A stretch of 64,000 nt of DNA from CAYGDP01 sp964348665 (GTDB lineage: Bacteria; Verrucomicrobiota; Verrucomicrobiia; Palsa-1439; CAYGDP01): contig CAYGDP010000020.1 in assembly GCA_964348665.1 (NCBI GenBank), positions 8,359 to 72,358 on the forward strand, given 5' to 3'. A model generated the notes under the pieces. The model worked only from the letters and a program-made list of their open reading frames with translations. It ran no database searches and was not told the origin of the DNA. Positions 23,706 to 32,330 of the stretch are shown here, piece by piece (the first letter of the stretch is position 1; every line of letters starts with the position of its first letter). The translations under genes were made by a program, and so were the position numbers.

Positions 23706-24833
23706 CTATTCAAATTGAGACATCAAAACTATCCCGAGTCCACCAAAGATCGTGTAGGGTAACCATGCCGCTAGCACCGGGTCGAGCATGTTTTTATCGC
23801 CGAACATCAGAAGGAGCAATCGCAAGAACCAAAAGGAAAGCAACAGCGCAAGCGCGGCGGCCGTGGCCATGAGCGGGCCGCGACGATTGAAACTCGCCCC
23901 CAGCGGCAATCCGACCAGCAATACGATGAAACAGGCAAACGGCTGGGCGAACCGTTCCATGAGCCGTGTCTGATACCGCGCCAATTCCGCGCGCGGAAGT
24001 TCCTGATGTGCATCGAGAAACTCCTGAATCTCATTGGCAGTCATTTCCGTAGGGGCACGTTTGCCGATCTCGGCGAGGATTTGATTGGGAGTTTCCGTAA
24101 AATCTTCCCGACGCAGTTTCGTAAAATGTTCCATCCTGCGTTTTCGCGCAATGATGTAATCGAAATTGATAATTACGCCGTCAAAAAACCACCATTGACG
24201 GTCAAGCCACTGCGCGCGCCGGGCATGGATTTCCATGACGTCTCCCTGCCCATCCGGCTGTTCCTGCGTAATGGTGACATCGGTCATCAAATACAAACTG
24301 CGGTCGAACGATCGCGCACGCCAGTGACGGTGGGTGGTAGGAAAGCGCACGCCCAATTCGCCTCCCTTCATGTCTGTTCGTATAGGCTTAGATTCAGCCT
24401 GTCGCGCAGCATACCGGATACGCGCGTCCTGCAACATTTGCTCCGATTGCCGATTTGTATGGGGCACGACGGACTCGTTGACCCAGAATACGACTGCGGC
24501 GCTTAGGATGCCAAAGAACAACAACGGTAACCCCACCGCGCGAACGCTCAACCCGCTTGCGCGGATAGCATTCAATTCATGGTGCTTGGAAAGCAGAGAG
24601 AGCGAATACAGCAATCCCAGCAAGATCGCCAGCGGCAGGGTCAACGCCAAAAACTCCGGCGCAGTCAGCAAATAATAGCGCGCGGCAAACCCGATCCCGA
24701 CACGCCAGAGCAGAAAATCGCTCAACCGATCGCCGAGCAAATCGTACAACACCGCCATCAGCCAGAAGGCGGAGATGCAATAGATCAGCGGCACGAGAAA
24801 CTGCCGTAATAAATAACGGTGCAAGATACGCAC
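23706..24833 (-). CDS. lptG: LptF/LptG-family lipopolysaccharide export permease
   Basis: An inner-membrane subunit of the LPS transport ABC complex, 375 residues. It begins MRILHRYLLRQFLVPL, has three N-terminal and three C-terminal helices around a periplasmic beta-jellyroll, and the coupling-helix region LSKHHELNAIRASGLS. Assignment to LptG rather than LptF is uncertain; the partner permease is at 26702-27847 on the other strand. Confidence 0.85.
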   Translation of the reverse strand: MRILHRYLLRQFLVPLIYCISAFWLMAVLYDLLGDRLSDFLLWRVGIGFAARYYLLTAPEFLALTLPLAILLGLLYSLSLLSKHHELNAIRASGLSVRAVGLPLLFFGILSAAVVFWVNESVVPHTNRQSEQMLQDARIRYAARQAESKPIRTDMKGGELGVRFPTTHRHWRARSFDRSLYLMTDVTITQEQPDGQGDVMEIHARRAQWLDRQWWFFDGVIINFDYIIARKRRMEHFTKLRREDFTETPNQILAEIGKRAPTEMTANEIQEFLDAHQELPRAELARYQTRLMERFAQPFACFIVLLVGLPLGASFNRRGPLMATAAALALLLSFWFLRLLLLMFGDKNMLDPVLAAWLPYTIFGGLGIVLMSQFE

Positions 24834-24902
24834 GCCGCCAAGATAACGCCGAGTCGCCTCGCCCGCAAGGGTTTACCTGCCGTGTCGTATGTAGCGTTGC
24901 GA

Positions 24903-25928
24903 TTAAGTTCCCTGACGTAATCGGTACGTGCCGAGACTAAGCCGTTCGGCGCGCGATGATTTGCGGAGAAACCGAATGATTTGACCTGGGCGACACAGGC
25001 TTCGCGCGGACGTGATTTCGTTATAGGCGTTAGTAATTTGGCGGTAATGCAGGGGCGCATCCGCGTCGCGCAAAATATGTTCCAAGAGCAACGGCGCCTG
25101 CTCTCGCATCAAAAAATATTCTTCCCGCTTCATAACGCCGATTTCCGGGTGATACGCCAGGAATGCACGCCCCAGGTTACGTTCTTCAACGGGCAACGCA
25201 GCAAGAATGCGATCACTCTCCACGGGGGGATCCGAATTCCGAAGATAATCTAAAACAGAACTCTCGACTCGGATCAATTGGTCAGTCGACGCTGTCGTGA
25301 AAAATCCATGCCGCGCATGAATTCTATCGTTGAAATCCTTCAACAGCCATAATGTCCCCAGAACCGTGTAACTCCCGGTCATCGGACTATGCCATCGAGC
25401 AAGCGTGGCCAAATCGGCCACCCCCTTGTGCATGTTGATGCGCGCCGCAAAATGCTCCGCGATTTTTGCCAACAAGAGTTGCCCCTGCATGCATCGCAAT
25501 TCGTGATCGCCAAGTTCCTGCAACTGACGAATGCGTTCTCGCGTCAAGTGTCGTTTGTTGCCAAGCGACTGCAGGGTGGTGCGCGGCCCGCGCGGATCCG
25601 TCCAGGTCGTTCGTAATCCATACCGATGCTCGATTGCCTCCCGGACGGACGAAGAAAGTGTCCGCTTCAAAAAATCCTCGAGATTAAGATAGTGGATCTC
25701 GTTGGCTTCCAATTGGGCGCTCAACCGGAAAAAACGTTTTACATCGGCAAGCGATTTTGTCCCGAACGCTTGCATTCGAAGCAAACGATCATCGGAGCAC
25801 ACGCGTAATTCTCCAATCGTTGCAATCCCTGCCTTCGCCAGCGAATTCCTCGCGCGCAACGGCAAACCGGAACGCATGATTTCCCACGCGTCAATTTCGC
25901 TGCGTTTCAACCGGGACAAAGTAATCAT
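24903..25928 (-). CDS. Putative transcription factor joining RNA polymerase alphaCTD-like and sigma region 4-like domains
   Basis: A 341-residue protein with three recognisable parts. Residues 21-70 (LPLRARNSLAKAGIATIGEL, FGTKSLADVKRFF) closely follow the alpha-subunit C-terminal domain. Residues 88-150 (SSSVREAIEHRYGL, TLQSLGNKRHLTRERIRQLQ) follow sigma-70 region 4 with its TRERIRQ recognition helix. The last 80 residues look like a winged helix of the HARE-HTH kind (LLLEHILRDADAPLHYRQI). It could bind DNA and touch polymerase in place of its own parts. The domains are recognised by eye; the function is inferred. Confidence 0.7.
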   Translation of the reverse strand: MITLSRLKRSEIDAWEIMRSGLPLRARNSLAKAGIATIGELRVCSDDRLLRMQAFGTKSLADVKRFFRLSAQLEANEIHYLNLEDFLKRTLSSSVREAIEHRYGLRTTWTDPRGPRTTLQSLGNKRHLTRERIRQLQELGDHELRCMQGQLLLAKIAEHFAARINMHKGVADLATLARWHSPMTGSYTVLGTLWLLKDFNDRIHARHGFFTTASTDQLIRVESSVLDYLRNSDPPVESDRILAALPVEERNLGRAFLAYHPEIGVMKREEYFLMREQAPLLLEHILRDADAPLHYRQITNAYNEITSARSLCRPGQIIRFLRKSSRAERLSLGTYRLRQGT

Positions 25929-25943
25929 GAACCGGATGGCATC

Positions 25944-26660
25944 TTAGTCTGATTCGAACGTCAAGTCCATTTTCTTTTTTGTCCGCGGCCCAAACAATGC
26001 CTCGCCCACCCGCACAATTGTCGCCCCCTCTTCCACTGCCACCTCGAAATCATGGCTCATCCCCATCGATAGCTCCACCATCGGCACTCCAGCCTCTTTC
26101 TCGATACGCTCTTTCCACTCCCGTACCGAGCGGAAATAAAGCCGCGACTCTTCCGGGTTTTCGCAATACGGCGGGATCGCCATCAACCCATGCACAGCAA
26201 GATGCCCGAGCGAATTGATCTCGGCAATCTGGCTTAAAAGTGCGTCGGGTTTGAACCCGAACTTGGATTTTTCGCCTGCCACATTTACCTCGACCAAAAT
26301 CGGCATTGTCTTGCCGGCGCGCTCCGCCCATTTATCGATCTCGCGCGCCAATGTTAGCGAATCCACCGACTCAATCATCTCGAACAATTCCACGGCTACG
26401 CGCACTTTGTTGCTTTGCAAGTGACCGATGAAATGCCAGCGAGCTGCTCCTCCCACGTCGTCCATCTTGGACGTTGCCTCTTGGATGCGATTTTCGCCGA
26501 AAAGACACAGGCCGGCGGTTATCGCGGCACGAATGCGTTCTGCCTCTACGGTTTTCGACGCGCCCAACAATTTCACCGAATTGCCGTCGCGCCCGGCGCG
26601 ACCCGCCGCGGCGGCGATCTGGGCTTGGATGCGCTCGAAATTGGCGGCAATATCGGTCAT
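25944..26660 (-). CDS. yggS: YggS family pyridoxal phosphate homeostasis protein
   Basis: A 238-residue PLP-binding barrel protein without known catalytic activity, involved in vitamin B6 and amino acid balance. The lysine segment VKLLGASKTV, GENRIQEA, WHFIGHLQSNK, LVEVNVAGEKSKFGF and the C-terminal LSMGMSHDFEVAVEEGATIVRVG are all diagnostic. It is divergent from the LptF-like gene, with about 40 bases between starts. Confidence 0.95.
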   Translation of the reverse strand: MTDIAANFERIQAQIAAAAGRAGRDGNSVKLLGASKTVEAERIRAAITAGLCLFGENRIQEATSKMDDVGGAARWHFIGHLQSNKVRVAVELFEMIESVDSLTLAREIDKWAERAGKTMPILVEVNVAGEKSKFGFKPDALLSQIAEINSLGHLAVHGLMAIPPYCENPEESRLYFRSVREWKERIEKEAGVPMVELSMGMSHDFEVAVEEGATIVRVGEALFGPRTKKKMDLTFESD

Positions 26661-26701
26661 GGCGTTTGTGTTTTGAATGCGGCTGTCGTATTCTACCCGA
26701 C

Positions 26702-27847
26702 GTGAAGACGCTCCACAACTATCTCGCGCGCGAACTCGGGACCGCGATGGGGCTATCGCTCCTCGTATTTGTTTTTGCCATCTTGACGGGGCAAGTCATG
26801 GGATACGTACAGAAAATCCTGGGCGAATACAATATCCCCTTGGCGGAACTGCTTCTCTACCTCCCCTTGTTGATTCCCTACGTGCTGATGTTCGCCCTGC
26901 CGATGAGCGTAATGACCGGGATGCTGCTGGTCTTCGGGAAATTTTCCGCCGACAACGAACTGACCACGCTACGCGCCAGCGGATTGAGTCTCGGCCGCTT
27001 GGTGTGGCCCGCCTTTGCCATGGCGATCCTCGCCACTATGGTCTGCGTGTATATCAACACGGTGCTAGGTCCATGGTGCAAAGACCGTTTTAAGGAGCGC
27101 ATCATCGCCGTTCTTTCACGCACTCCCAGGAATTTTCTTACGCCGAACAAAACCGCGCAGTTTGGAGATCTCCGCGTTCTCGCCGAACGAATCAACGGCA
27201 ACGTCGCCGAAAATATTTATGTCGAATGGCTCGGGCCAAACGGCCACGTGGACAAAAGCATCCGCGCGCAACGCGGCACATTGACATTCGACCCACAAAC
27301 TCTAAAAATTCACGCCGATCTGGAAAATGTCCGCGTTGAAGCCCGCGACCCACACGACCCGTCCAACCCCTCCAAAATCCGACCCGGCATGACCGCCGCC
27401 ACGTTTCCCTTGGAACTGGACGCCAAACAGTTCCTAAGCCAATCGGTCATCAACAAAGGCGAGAAGGATCTGACGCTGGCGGAACTTCTTGACGCCATCT
27501 CGCAGGAAAACGCCAACCTTGCGGCAGCAGAAAAGAGTAACCGTGCGAAATTGAAAAAACGGATCGCCACGCTTTCCATCGAAGTCCAGCGCCGATTTTC
27601 CTGGGCGGTGGCCTGTGTGGTGTTTGCTTTGTTAGCCGTGCCGCTCGGAATCCGAACCCATCGCGGCGAAACCAGCATCAATGCCGCCCTAGCGCTTCTT
27701 TTGATTGGCTTGTATTATTTTCTCACGGCGCTCTCGAGCGAGTGGAAAGGCGTGTCGCTCGCCGCCGCCAGCGCTTGGCTTTGGCTGCCTAATTATCTTT
27801 TCGGGACCGTCGGCGCCGTGATGCTCTGGCGGGTCAGCAAAAAATGA
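26702..27847 (+). CDS. lptF: LptF/LptG-family lipopolysaccharide export permease
   Basis: A second LPS export permease of about 381 residues. I start at the GTG at 26702 (encoding VKTLHNYLARELG) because homology begins there; the open frame upstream overlaps yggS on the other strand. Typical segments are GMLLVFGKFSADNELTTLRASGLS, a periplasmic domain, then RRFSWAVACVVFALLAVPLGI. LptF versus LptG identity is a guess. It is convergent with aroF at one base distance. Confidence 0.85.
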   Translation: MKTLHNYLARELGTAMGLSLLVFVFAILTGQVMGYVQKILGEYNIPLAELLLYLPLLIPYVLMFALPMSVMTGMLLVFGKFSADNELTTLRASGLSLGRLVWPAFAMAILATMVCVYINTVLGPWCKDRFKERIIAVLSRTPRNFLTPNKTAQFGDLRVLAERINGNVAENIYVEWLGPNGHVDKSIRAQRGTLTFDPQTLKIHADLENVRVEARDPHDPSNPSKIRPGMTAATFPLELDAKQFLSQSVINKGEKDLTLAELLDAISQENANLAAAEKSNRAKLKKRIATLSIEVQRRFSWAVACVVFALLAVPLGIRTHRGETSINAALALLLIGLYYFLTALSSEWKGVSLAAASAWLWLPNYLFGTVGAVMLWRVSKK

Positions 27848-28867
27848 TCAGGCCAGTCGCTTCCCGACCGCCGCCAAAATCGGCTTCAATTCCTTCATCA
27901 TCGCCGCAAATGCCGGAGGATCGATCTGCTGCGCGTCGTCGCTCAATGCCGCAACTGGTTTCGGATGAACCTCGACGATGAGTCCATCCGCGCCCACCGC
28001 CGCCGCGGCGCGCGCCAACGGCGCGACCATATCCGCGCGACCCGCCGCATGGCTGGGATCGGCGAACACAGGTAGGTGCGTCTCCTTTTTCGCAACCGCG
28101 ATGGCCGATACGTCGAAAGTATTTCGACAGGAAGTTTCGTAGGTCCGAATTCCACGTTCGCAGAGGATCACCTGATCGTTGCCCCCGGCGCAAACATACT
28201 CCGCTGCCAACAACCATTCCTGAACGAGCTGGGACATTCCTCGTTTGAGCAGGACGGGTTTTCTGGTTTGACCCACGGCGCGCAGTAACGCGTAGTTCTG
28301 ACAGTTTCGCGCGCCGATTTGCAATACGTCCGCAAACTCGCATACTTCTTCCACTTCATCCGGCGACATCACCTCGGTGACAATCGGCAGACCTGTTGTG
28401 GCACGCGCTTTCTTGAGAATTTCCAGGCCATCGTGGCCAAGCCCTTGAAAATCGTAGGGCGACGTGCGCGGCTTGAATGCGCCGCCGCGAAACAGGGTTG
28501 CGCCCGCCGCTTTGACCGCCTTGGCGGTGTCAATCGTTTGCTTCTCGGTCTCGACCGAACAAGGACCCGCGATGACGTGAAAATATTTTCCACCGATCTC
28601 CAAGTCGCCCACGCGAACGACGCTACTGGCCTTTTTGTACTGACGGCTGACCAGCTTGTATTTCTTCTGCACGGGCATCACGCTCTCCACTTCCGGCAAG
28701 TCTACCAGCGATTCGAGAGTGTGATGCGTACGTTCGTCGCCAATGCACGCGATCACGGTTCGTTCCACGCCAAAAATCACGCGCGGCTCGTACCCAAAAC
28801 CTTTGATCAATTTAGCCACCTCATCCACCTTCGATCGTTTCACATTCGTTCTCAATACCACAATCAT
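27848..28867 (-). CDS. aroF: DAHP synthase, AroA-Ibeta type (KDO8P synthase-like)
   Basis: Catalyses phosphoenolpyruvate plus erythrose 4-phosphate to DAHP, the first shikimate step. The N-terminal 70 residues form a ferredoxin-like regulatory domain (MIVVLRTNVKRSKVDEVAKL), followed by the barrel with VIAGPCSVET, GGAFKPRTSPYDFQGLG, QIGARNCQNY, VLLKRG and FADPSHAAGR. I start at ATG 28867, which has AAGGAG seven bases upstream; the ATG at 28873 overlaps that Shine-Dalgarno. A leader peptide and terminator-like hairpin lie just upstream, suggesting attenuation. Confidence 0.95.
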   Translation of the reverse strand: MIVVLRTNVKRSKVDEVAKLIKGFGYEPRVIFGVERTVIACIGDERTHHTLESLVDLPEVESVMPVQKKYKLVSRQYKKASSVVRVGDLEIGGKYFHVIAGPCSVETEKQTIDTAKAVKAAGATLFRGGAFKPRTSPYDFQGLGHDGLEILKKARATTGLPIVTEVMSPDEVEEVCEFADVLQIGARNCQNYALLRAVGQTRKPVLLKRGMSQLVQEWLLAAEYVCAGGNDQVILCERGIRTYETSCRNTFDVSAIAVAKKETHLPVFADPSHAAGRADMVAPLARAAAAVGADGLIVEVHPKPVAALSDDAQQIDPPAFAAMMKELKPILAAVGKRLA

Positions 28868-28884
28868 AGTCATGCTCCTTCCAC

Positions 28885-28919
28885 CGCAAAAACAAAAAAC
28901 CCCGACGCGAGGGTCGGGG
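28885..28919 (-). terminator. Intrinsic terminator in the aroF leader (attenuator candidate)
   Basis: On the minus strand CCCCGAC and GTCGGGG form a perfect 7 bp stem with a six-base loop, followed by TTTTTTGTTTTT. It lies between a promoter and the aroF start, with no gene end to serve, so its most natural role is conditional termination. Confidence 0.8.
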
Positions 28920-28946
28920 GCACTGCGGGTTTTGGTTCGTCTGGTC

Positions 28947-29024
28947 TTAGGCCGAGCCAATCCGCAGGCCACCACGAAACGTAAATCTGGCGGAAATCGC
29001 TGGAGGATCTCGGCGAAATTTCAT
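28947..29024 (-). CDS. Possible leader peptide of aroF attenuator
   Basis: A 25-codon frame (begins MKFRRDPPAISARF and continues TFRGGLRIGSA) with three TTT phenylalanine codons, two close together, ending 28 bases before the terminator stem. With the promoter at 29033-29060, transcription would start one or two bases before the ATG, so it would be translated leaderless. A second frame through the same RNA has Trp-Trp and a third Trp codon but no ATG. Phenylalanine sensing is an inference. Confidence 0.4.
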   Translation of the reverse strand: MKFRRDPPAISARFTFRGGLRIGSA

Positions 29025-29032
29025 TGCGCAGG

Positions 29033-29060
29033 ACGATACCACACACCAACGGCTTGTCAA
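29033..29060 (-). promoter_or_regulatory. Sigma-70-type promoter for aroF
   Basis: On the minus strand a perfect minus-35 TTGACA (29055-29060) is followed after 16 bases by TATCGT (29033-29038), matching four of six minus-10 positions. It overlaps the end of the upstream DAHP synthase gene. Confidence 0.6.
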
Positions 29061-30121
29061 GCCGACGCGCGTCTCCCATCCCGCTCCAGGCGATCGGCCG
29101 TGCTTTGCAGCAAACGCTCCGTCGTCTCCCATCCCAAACACGGGTCGGTGATGGAGACGCCGTAGTTAAGTTTTTCCAAGGCCGCAAGCGGTTGATTTCC
29201 CTCCACGAGATTGCTCTCCACCATCAGCCCGATGATATCGCGATTGCCGTGCAACCGTTGATCAATCACCTCGCGCCAGACCTTTTCCTGTCTCTCAAAT
29301 TTCTTGCCGGAGTTCGCATGACTGCAATCGATCATCAACGCCGACGGCAATTTCGCCGCGCGCAGAAGTTCCGCGCTGTGTTTCAAGCTGGCTTCGTCAT
29401 AGTTCGAGCCGTCCCGGCCGCCCCGCAAGACGACGTGTCCCCACGGATTACCTTTTGTGCGCACGATGCAAGTGGCGCCCTTGGAGTCAATGCCAAGGAA
29501 CGAATGAGGCGTGCGCGCGGCGAGCATCGCGTTGATCGCTGTCTGCAAACTGCCGTCCGTGCCGTTTTTGAACCCAACGGGCATGGATAGGCCGCTGGCC
29601 AGTTCGCGATGTGTTTGCGATTCGGTCGTGCGCGCTCCAATCGCCGCCCAACTCACCAGGTCAGCCAGATATTGCGGAATGATTGGATCGAGAAACTCGG
29701 TTGCCGTGGGCAAACCCATCGCAGTAATTTCCACCAGCAATTCGCGCGCGACGCGCAATCCTGCTTCCACGTCGCACGTTCCGTCTAGGTACGGGTCGTT
29801 GATCAATCCCTTCCAACCGGTTGTGGTCCGTGGTTTTTCGAAATAAACCCGCATGATCACAACGATTTGACGGTCGATCTCTTTGGCCACACCGCGCAGT
29901 TTTCGAGCGTAATCTAGAGCCGCATCGGGATCGTGAATCGAGCAAGGCCCCACCACAACCAACAATCGCCGGTCTTTGCCGCCAAGAATCTGCTCCACCT
30001 CGCGACGCCCGCGCAAGACGGCGTCGGCACAGGGTTCCGACATCGCGATCTTACCTTTGATCACCGATGGCGGAGGCAAGGGTCGCAACTCTGCAATATT
30101 GATGTTTTCAATCTTCGGCAT
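29057..30121 (-). CDS. aroG: DAHP synthase, AroA-Ialpha type
   Basis: A 354-residue enzyme of the E. coli AroFGH type for the same step as the neighbouring gene. Motifs include LLVVVGPCSIHDP, MRVYFEKPRTTTGWKGLINDP, WAAIGARTTESQ, GFKNGTDG, VLRGGRDGSNYD and DCSHANSGKKFE. The co-occurrence of Ialpha and Ibeta forms in tandem points to isoenzymes with different feedback control. It has its own start 50 bases after the HIT gene. Confidence 0.97.
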   Translation of the reverse strand: MPKIENINIAELRPLPPPSVIKGKIAMSEPCADAVLRGRREVEQILGGKDRRLLVVVGPCSIHDPDAALDYARKLRGVAKEIDRQIVVIMRVYFEKPRTTTGWKGLINDPYLDGTCDVEAGLRVARELLVEITAMGLPTATEFLDPIIPQYLADLVSWAAIGARTTESQTHRELASGLSMPVGFKNGTDGSLQTAINAMLAARTPHSFLGIDSKGATCIVRTKGNPWGHVVLRGGRDGSNYDEASLKHSAELLRAAKLPSALMIDCSHANSGKKFERQEKVWREVIDQRLHGNRDIIGLMVESNLVEGNQPLAALEKLNYGVSITDPCLGWETTERLLQSTADRLERDGRRASA

Positions 30122-30171
30122 AAATGAGGTGCGTAATCTGCGCTAAAAATTGGGAAATGCAACTTCAAACA

Positions 30172-30651
30172 CTAGATTCCCGCTTTCAATTGCCTGTAGA
30201 CCTCGCTTAACGCTTCGGGCAGCACGCGGGTGTCAGCAAGAACCGGCATGAAATTCGTGTCGCCGCTCCACCGCGGGACGATGTGGATGTGAAAATGACC
30301 GGGCAGACCCGCGCCAGCGATCTCGCCGAGGTTGATGCCAATATTGAAACCCTCGGCGCGCATCGCTTTCTCCAGCAACCGGCGACAGCGGCGCGTCAAC
30401 TCGAACAACTCGGTCATTTCTTCCTTGCTCAAGTCGTCCATCTCGTTGCTGTGCCGATATGGAGCGATGAGCAGATGACCGGGGCTGTACGGAAACGCGT
30501 TGAGAATGACAAACGCGGTCTTGCCGCGAATCAGCAAAAGGTTCTCTGCATCGCGGTTTTCACCCGCTTTTCTGCAAAGAAAACAATCGCCTGCCGTTTC
30601 TTTCGCGGTGCGGATGTATTGCATACGCCAAGTGGCCCAAAGATGCTCCAT
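30172..30651 (-). CDS. HIT-family nucleotide hydrolase/transferase
   Basis: A 159-residue histidine-triad protein with the HFHIHIVPRW motif near residue 120 and an N-terminal CFLC pair. Length and the MEHLWATWRMQYI opening match the AP4A phosphorylase-like/Fhit-related subgroup, which acts on dinucleoside polyphosphates or nucleotide adducts. Exact substrate unknown. It is upstream of aroG on the same strand and divergent from the Tat-exported gene. Confidence 0.9.
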   Translation of the reverse strand: MEHLWATWRMQYIRTAKETAGDCFLCRKAGENRDAENLLLIRGKTAFVILNAFPYSPGHLLIAPYRHSNEMDDLSKEEMTELFELTRRCRRLLEKAMRAEGFNIGINLGEIAGAGLPGHFHIHIVPRWSGDTNFMPVLADTRVLPEALSEVYRQLKAGI

Positions 30652-30714
30652 GGCTCGACGATAACAGATGAAAGAATTGTTGTCAGTAACAAGCGATTCA
30701 GTCTCACGCTTCGC

Positions 30715-30743
30715 TTGACCATTTTGAACAATGGGGTTAAGCT
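30715..30743 (+). promoter_or_regulatory. Promoter candidate for the Tat-exported protein gene
   Basis: TTGACC, a 17-base spacer and TAAGCT; the minus-35 is good and the minus-10 weak. Distance to the ATG at 30783 is suitable. Confidence 0.35.
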
Positions 30744-30782
30744 ATCGGCGTTGTGCAAACGTCTTTCATCCCCGGAGGACAA

Positions 30783-32330
30783 ATGAATACCTTGCGTTCC
30801 CGTCGTGAATTTCTCGCTAATGTCGGTCGCGGCATGTTGATTTCCGCCGTCGGTTTCGGCACTGCTTCGGACCTTGGTCTAGCAACTGCGTTTGCCGACG
30901 AAGTGCCGGAATCACTCGATTTTGGTTCGCTCGAACCGCTCGTGCGGCTCATGCAGGAAACGCCCGCAAACAAACTCCTACCGTCGCTTGCCGACCAGCT
31001 CAAAGCTGGAACCACGCTGCAAAATCTAGTCGCCGCAGGCGCGCTGGCCAATGCACGTACGTTTGGCGGTGAAGATTATGTCGGATTCCACACGATCATG
31101 GCTCTCGCGCCTTCGCTGCACATGGCGCGCGAACTTCGGGAAAATCTCCAGCCGCTCCCCGTTTTCAAAGTCCTCTACCGGAACACGAATCGCATCCAAG
31201 AACGAGGCGGTCGTAAGGATGAAATCCTGCACCCCGTCAAACCGGCAACGCTCACCGAGGGCCGTGCGGGAGGCGAACTCCTACGCGACGCTGTTCACCG
31301 CAAAGACGCCAATGAAGCCGAGCGCACGTTTGCCGCACTCGCTCAACACAGCGCTGATGATGCGCTGAACCATCTTCTTTATGCCGTGCAGGAGAATACC
31401 GAAGTTCACCGTGTCGTTCTCCCCTATCGCGCGTGGGACTTGCTCGGTCTTATCGGCAAGGAACACGCTCACACGCTCCTCCGTCAATCTGTCCGTTATT
31501 GTGTCAAGCACACCTCAAGGGCTGCCGAATCCCGCGCGCTTCTTCCCAAAATATTCGAACAACACAAACTTCTCGATCGCGTCCCCGGCACTCGCGCCGC
31601 TGACGACAAATGGGTGAATGACCTAAGCGAAACTATTTTCAAATCCACCCCCGAACAAGCCGCCAACGCCGCCGCCGCCGCGCTCGCCGAAGGTTTTACG
31701 CCACAAGACATCGGGGAGGCGATTTCGCTCGCGGCGAATCAACTAATCCTTCGCGATCACGGTCGGTCGCCTCGCGAGGAAATCGCCGGCAAACCGGTGG
31801 GCAGCGTTCATGGCGACAGCATCGGCGTTCACGCCTGCGATTCTGCTTGCGCCTGGCGAAATTTGGCGCGCGCGAGCAATGCCCGCAATACCTTTGCCTG
31901 TCTCATCCTCGGCGCGTATCAGGTCGCCCTCGACCGCTCCGCGCGCGGCGGCGATTTCTTAGATTGGTCGCCTCTTCCCGTAAAGTGGCATCTCGATCAG
32001 GTGAAATCCACTGACCCCGAAGCGCTCCTCCACGAAGCTGACGAAGCCATCCGCCAAAATCTCCAAGCTCACGCCGCGGCCATTATCCATCGGTACGGTG
32101 AACTCGGCCACGAGCCGCGTCCCGTGTTCGACCTCCTCTTGCGCTATGCCGTCAGCGAAGATGGCGCCCTCCATGCCGAGAAGTACTACCGAACAATCAC
32201 CGAAGAATTCGCCGCCACGCGCCCCGCCTACCGCTGGCGTCAATTGGTCGCTCTTGCTCGTGTGACGGCCAGTGAATTCGGTCGTCCCGCCGCCGGCATT
32301 GCAGAAGCACGAGCGCTATTGAAGATTTAA
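30783..32330 (+). CDS. Tat-exported protein of unknown function
   Basis: A 515-residue protein with a Tat signal (SRREFLANVGRGMLISAVGF, cleavage near AFADE). GGAGG sits four bases before the ATG at 30783. The mature part is largely helical and alanine/histidine-rich (HTIMALAPSLHMARE, LNHLLYAVQENTEVHRVVLP, GDSIGVHACDSACAWRNLA), with conserved-looking histidines that could bind a cofactor or metal. I do not recognise the family. It ends one base before the convergent YkgJ-like gene. Confidence 0.75.
   Translation: MNTLRSRREFLANVGRGMLISAVGFGTASDLGLATAFADEVPESLDFGSLEPLVRLMQETPANKLLPSLADQLKAGTTLQNLVAAGALANARTFGGEDYVGFHTIMALAPSLHMARELRENLQPLPVFKVLYRNTNRIQERGGRKDEILHPVKPATLTEGRAGGELLRDAVHRKDANEAERTFAALAQHSADDALNHLLYAVQENTEVHRVVLPYRAWDLLGLIGKEHAHTLLRQSVRYCVKHTSRAAESRALLPKIFEQHKLLDRVPGTRAADDKWVNDLSETIFKSTPEQAANAAAAALAEGFTPQDIGEAISLAANQLILRDHGRSPREEIAGKPVGSVHGDSIGVHACDSACAWRNLARASNARNTFACLILGAYQVALDRSARGGDFLDWSPLPVKWHLDQVKSTDPEALLHEADEAIRQNLQAHAAAIIHRYGELGHEPRPVFDLLLRYAVSEDGALHAEKYYRTITEEFAATRPAYRWRQLVALARVTASEFGRPAAGIAEARALLKI

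Noticed and set aside
28870..29187. A Trp-rich 105-codon frame covering the aroF leader as a real protein
   Set aside because: It overlaps the end of aroG in another frame and passes through the terminator; only a short leader peptide is plausible.
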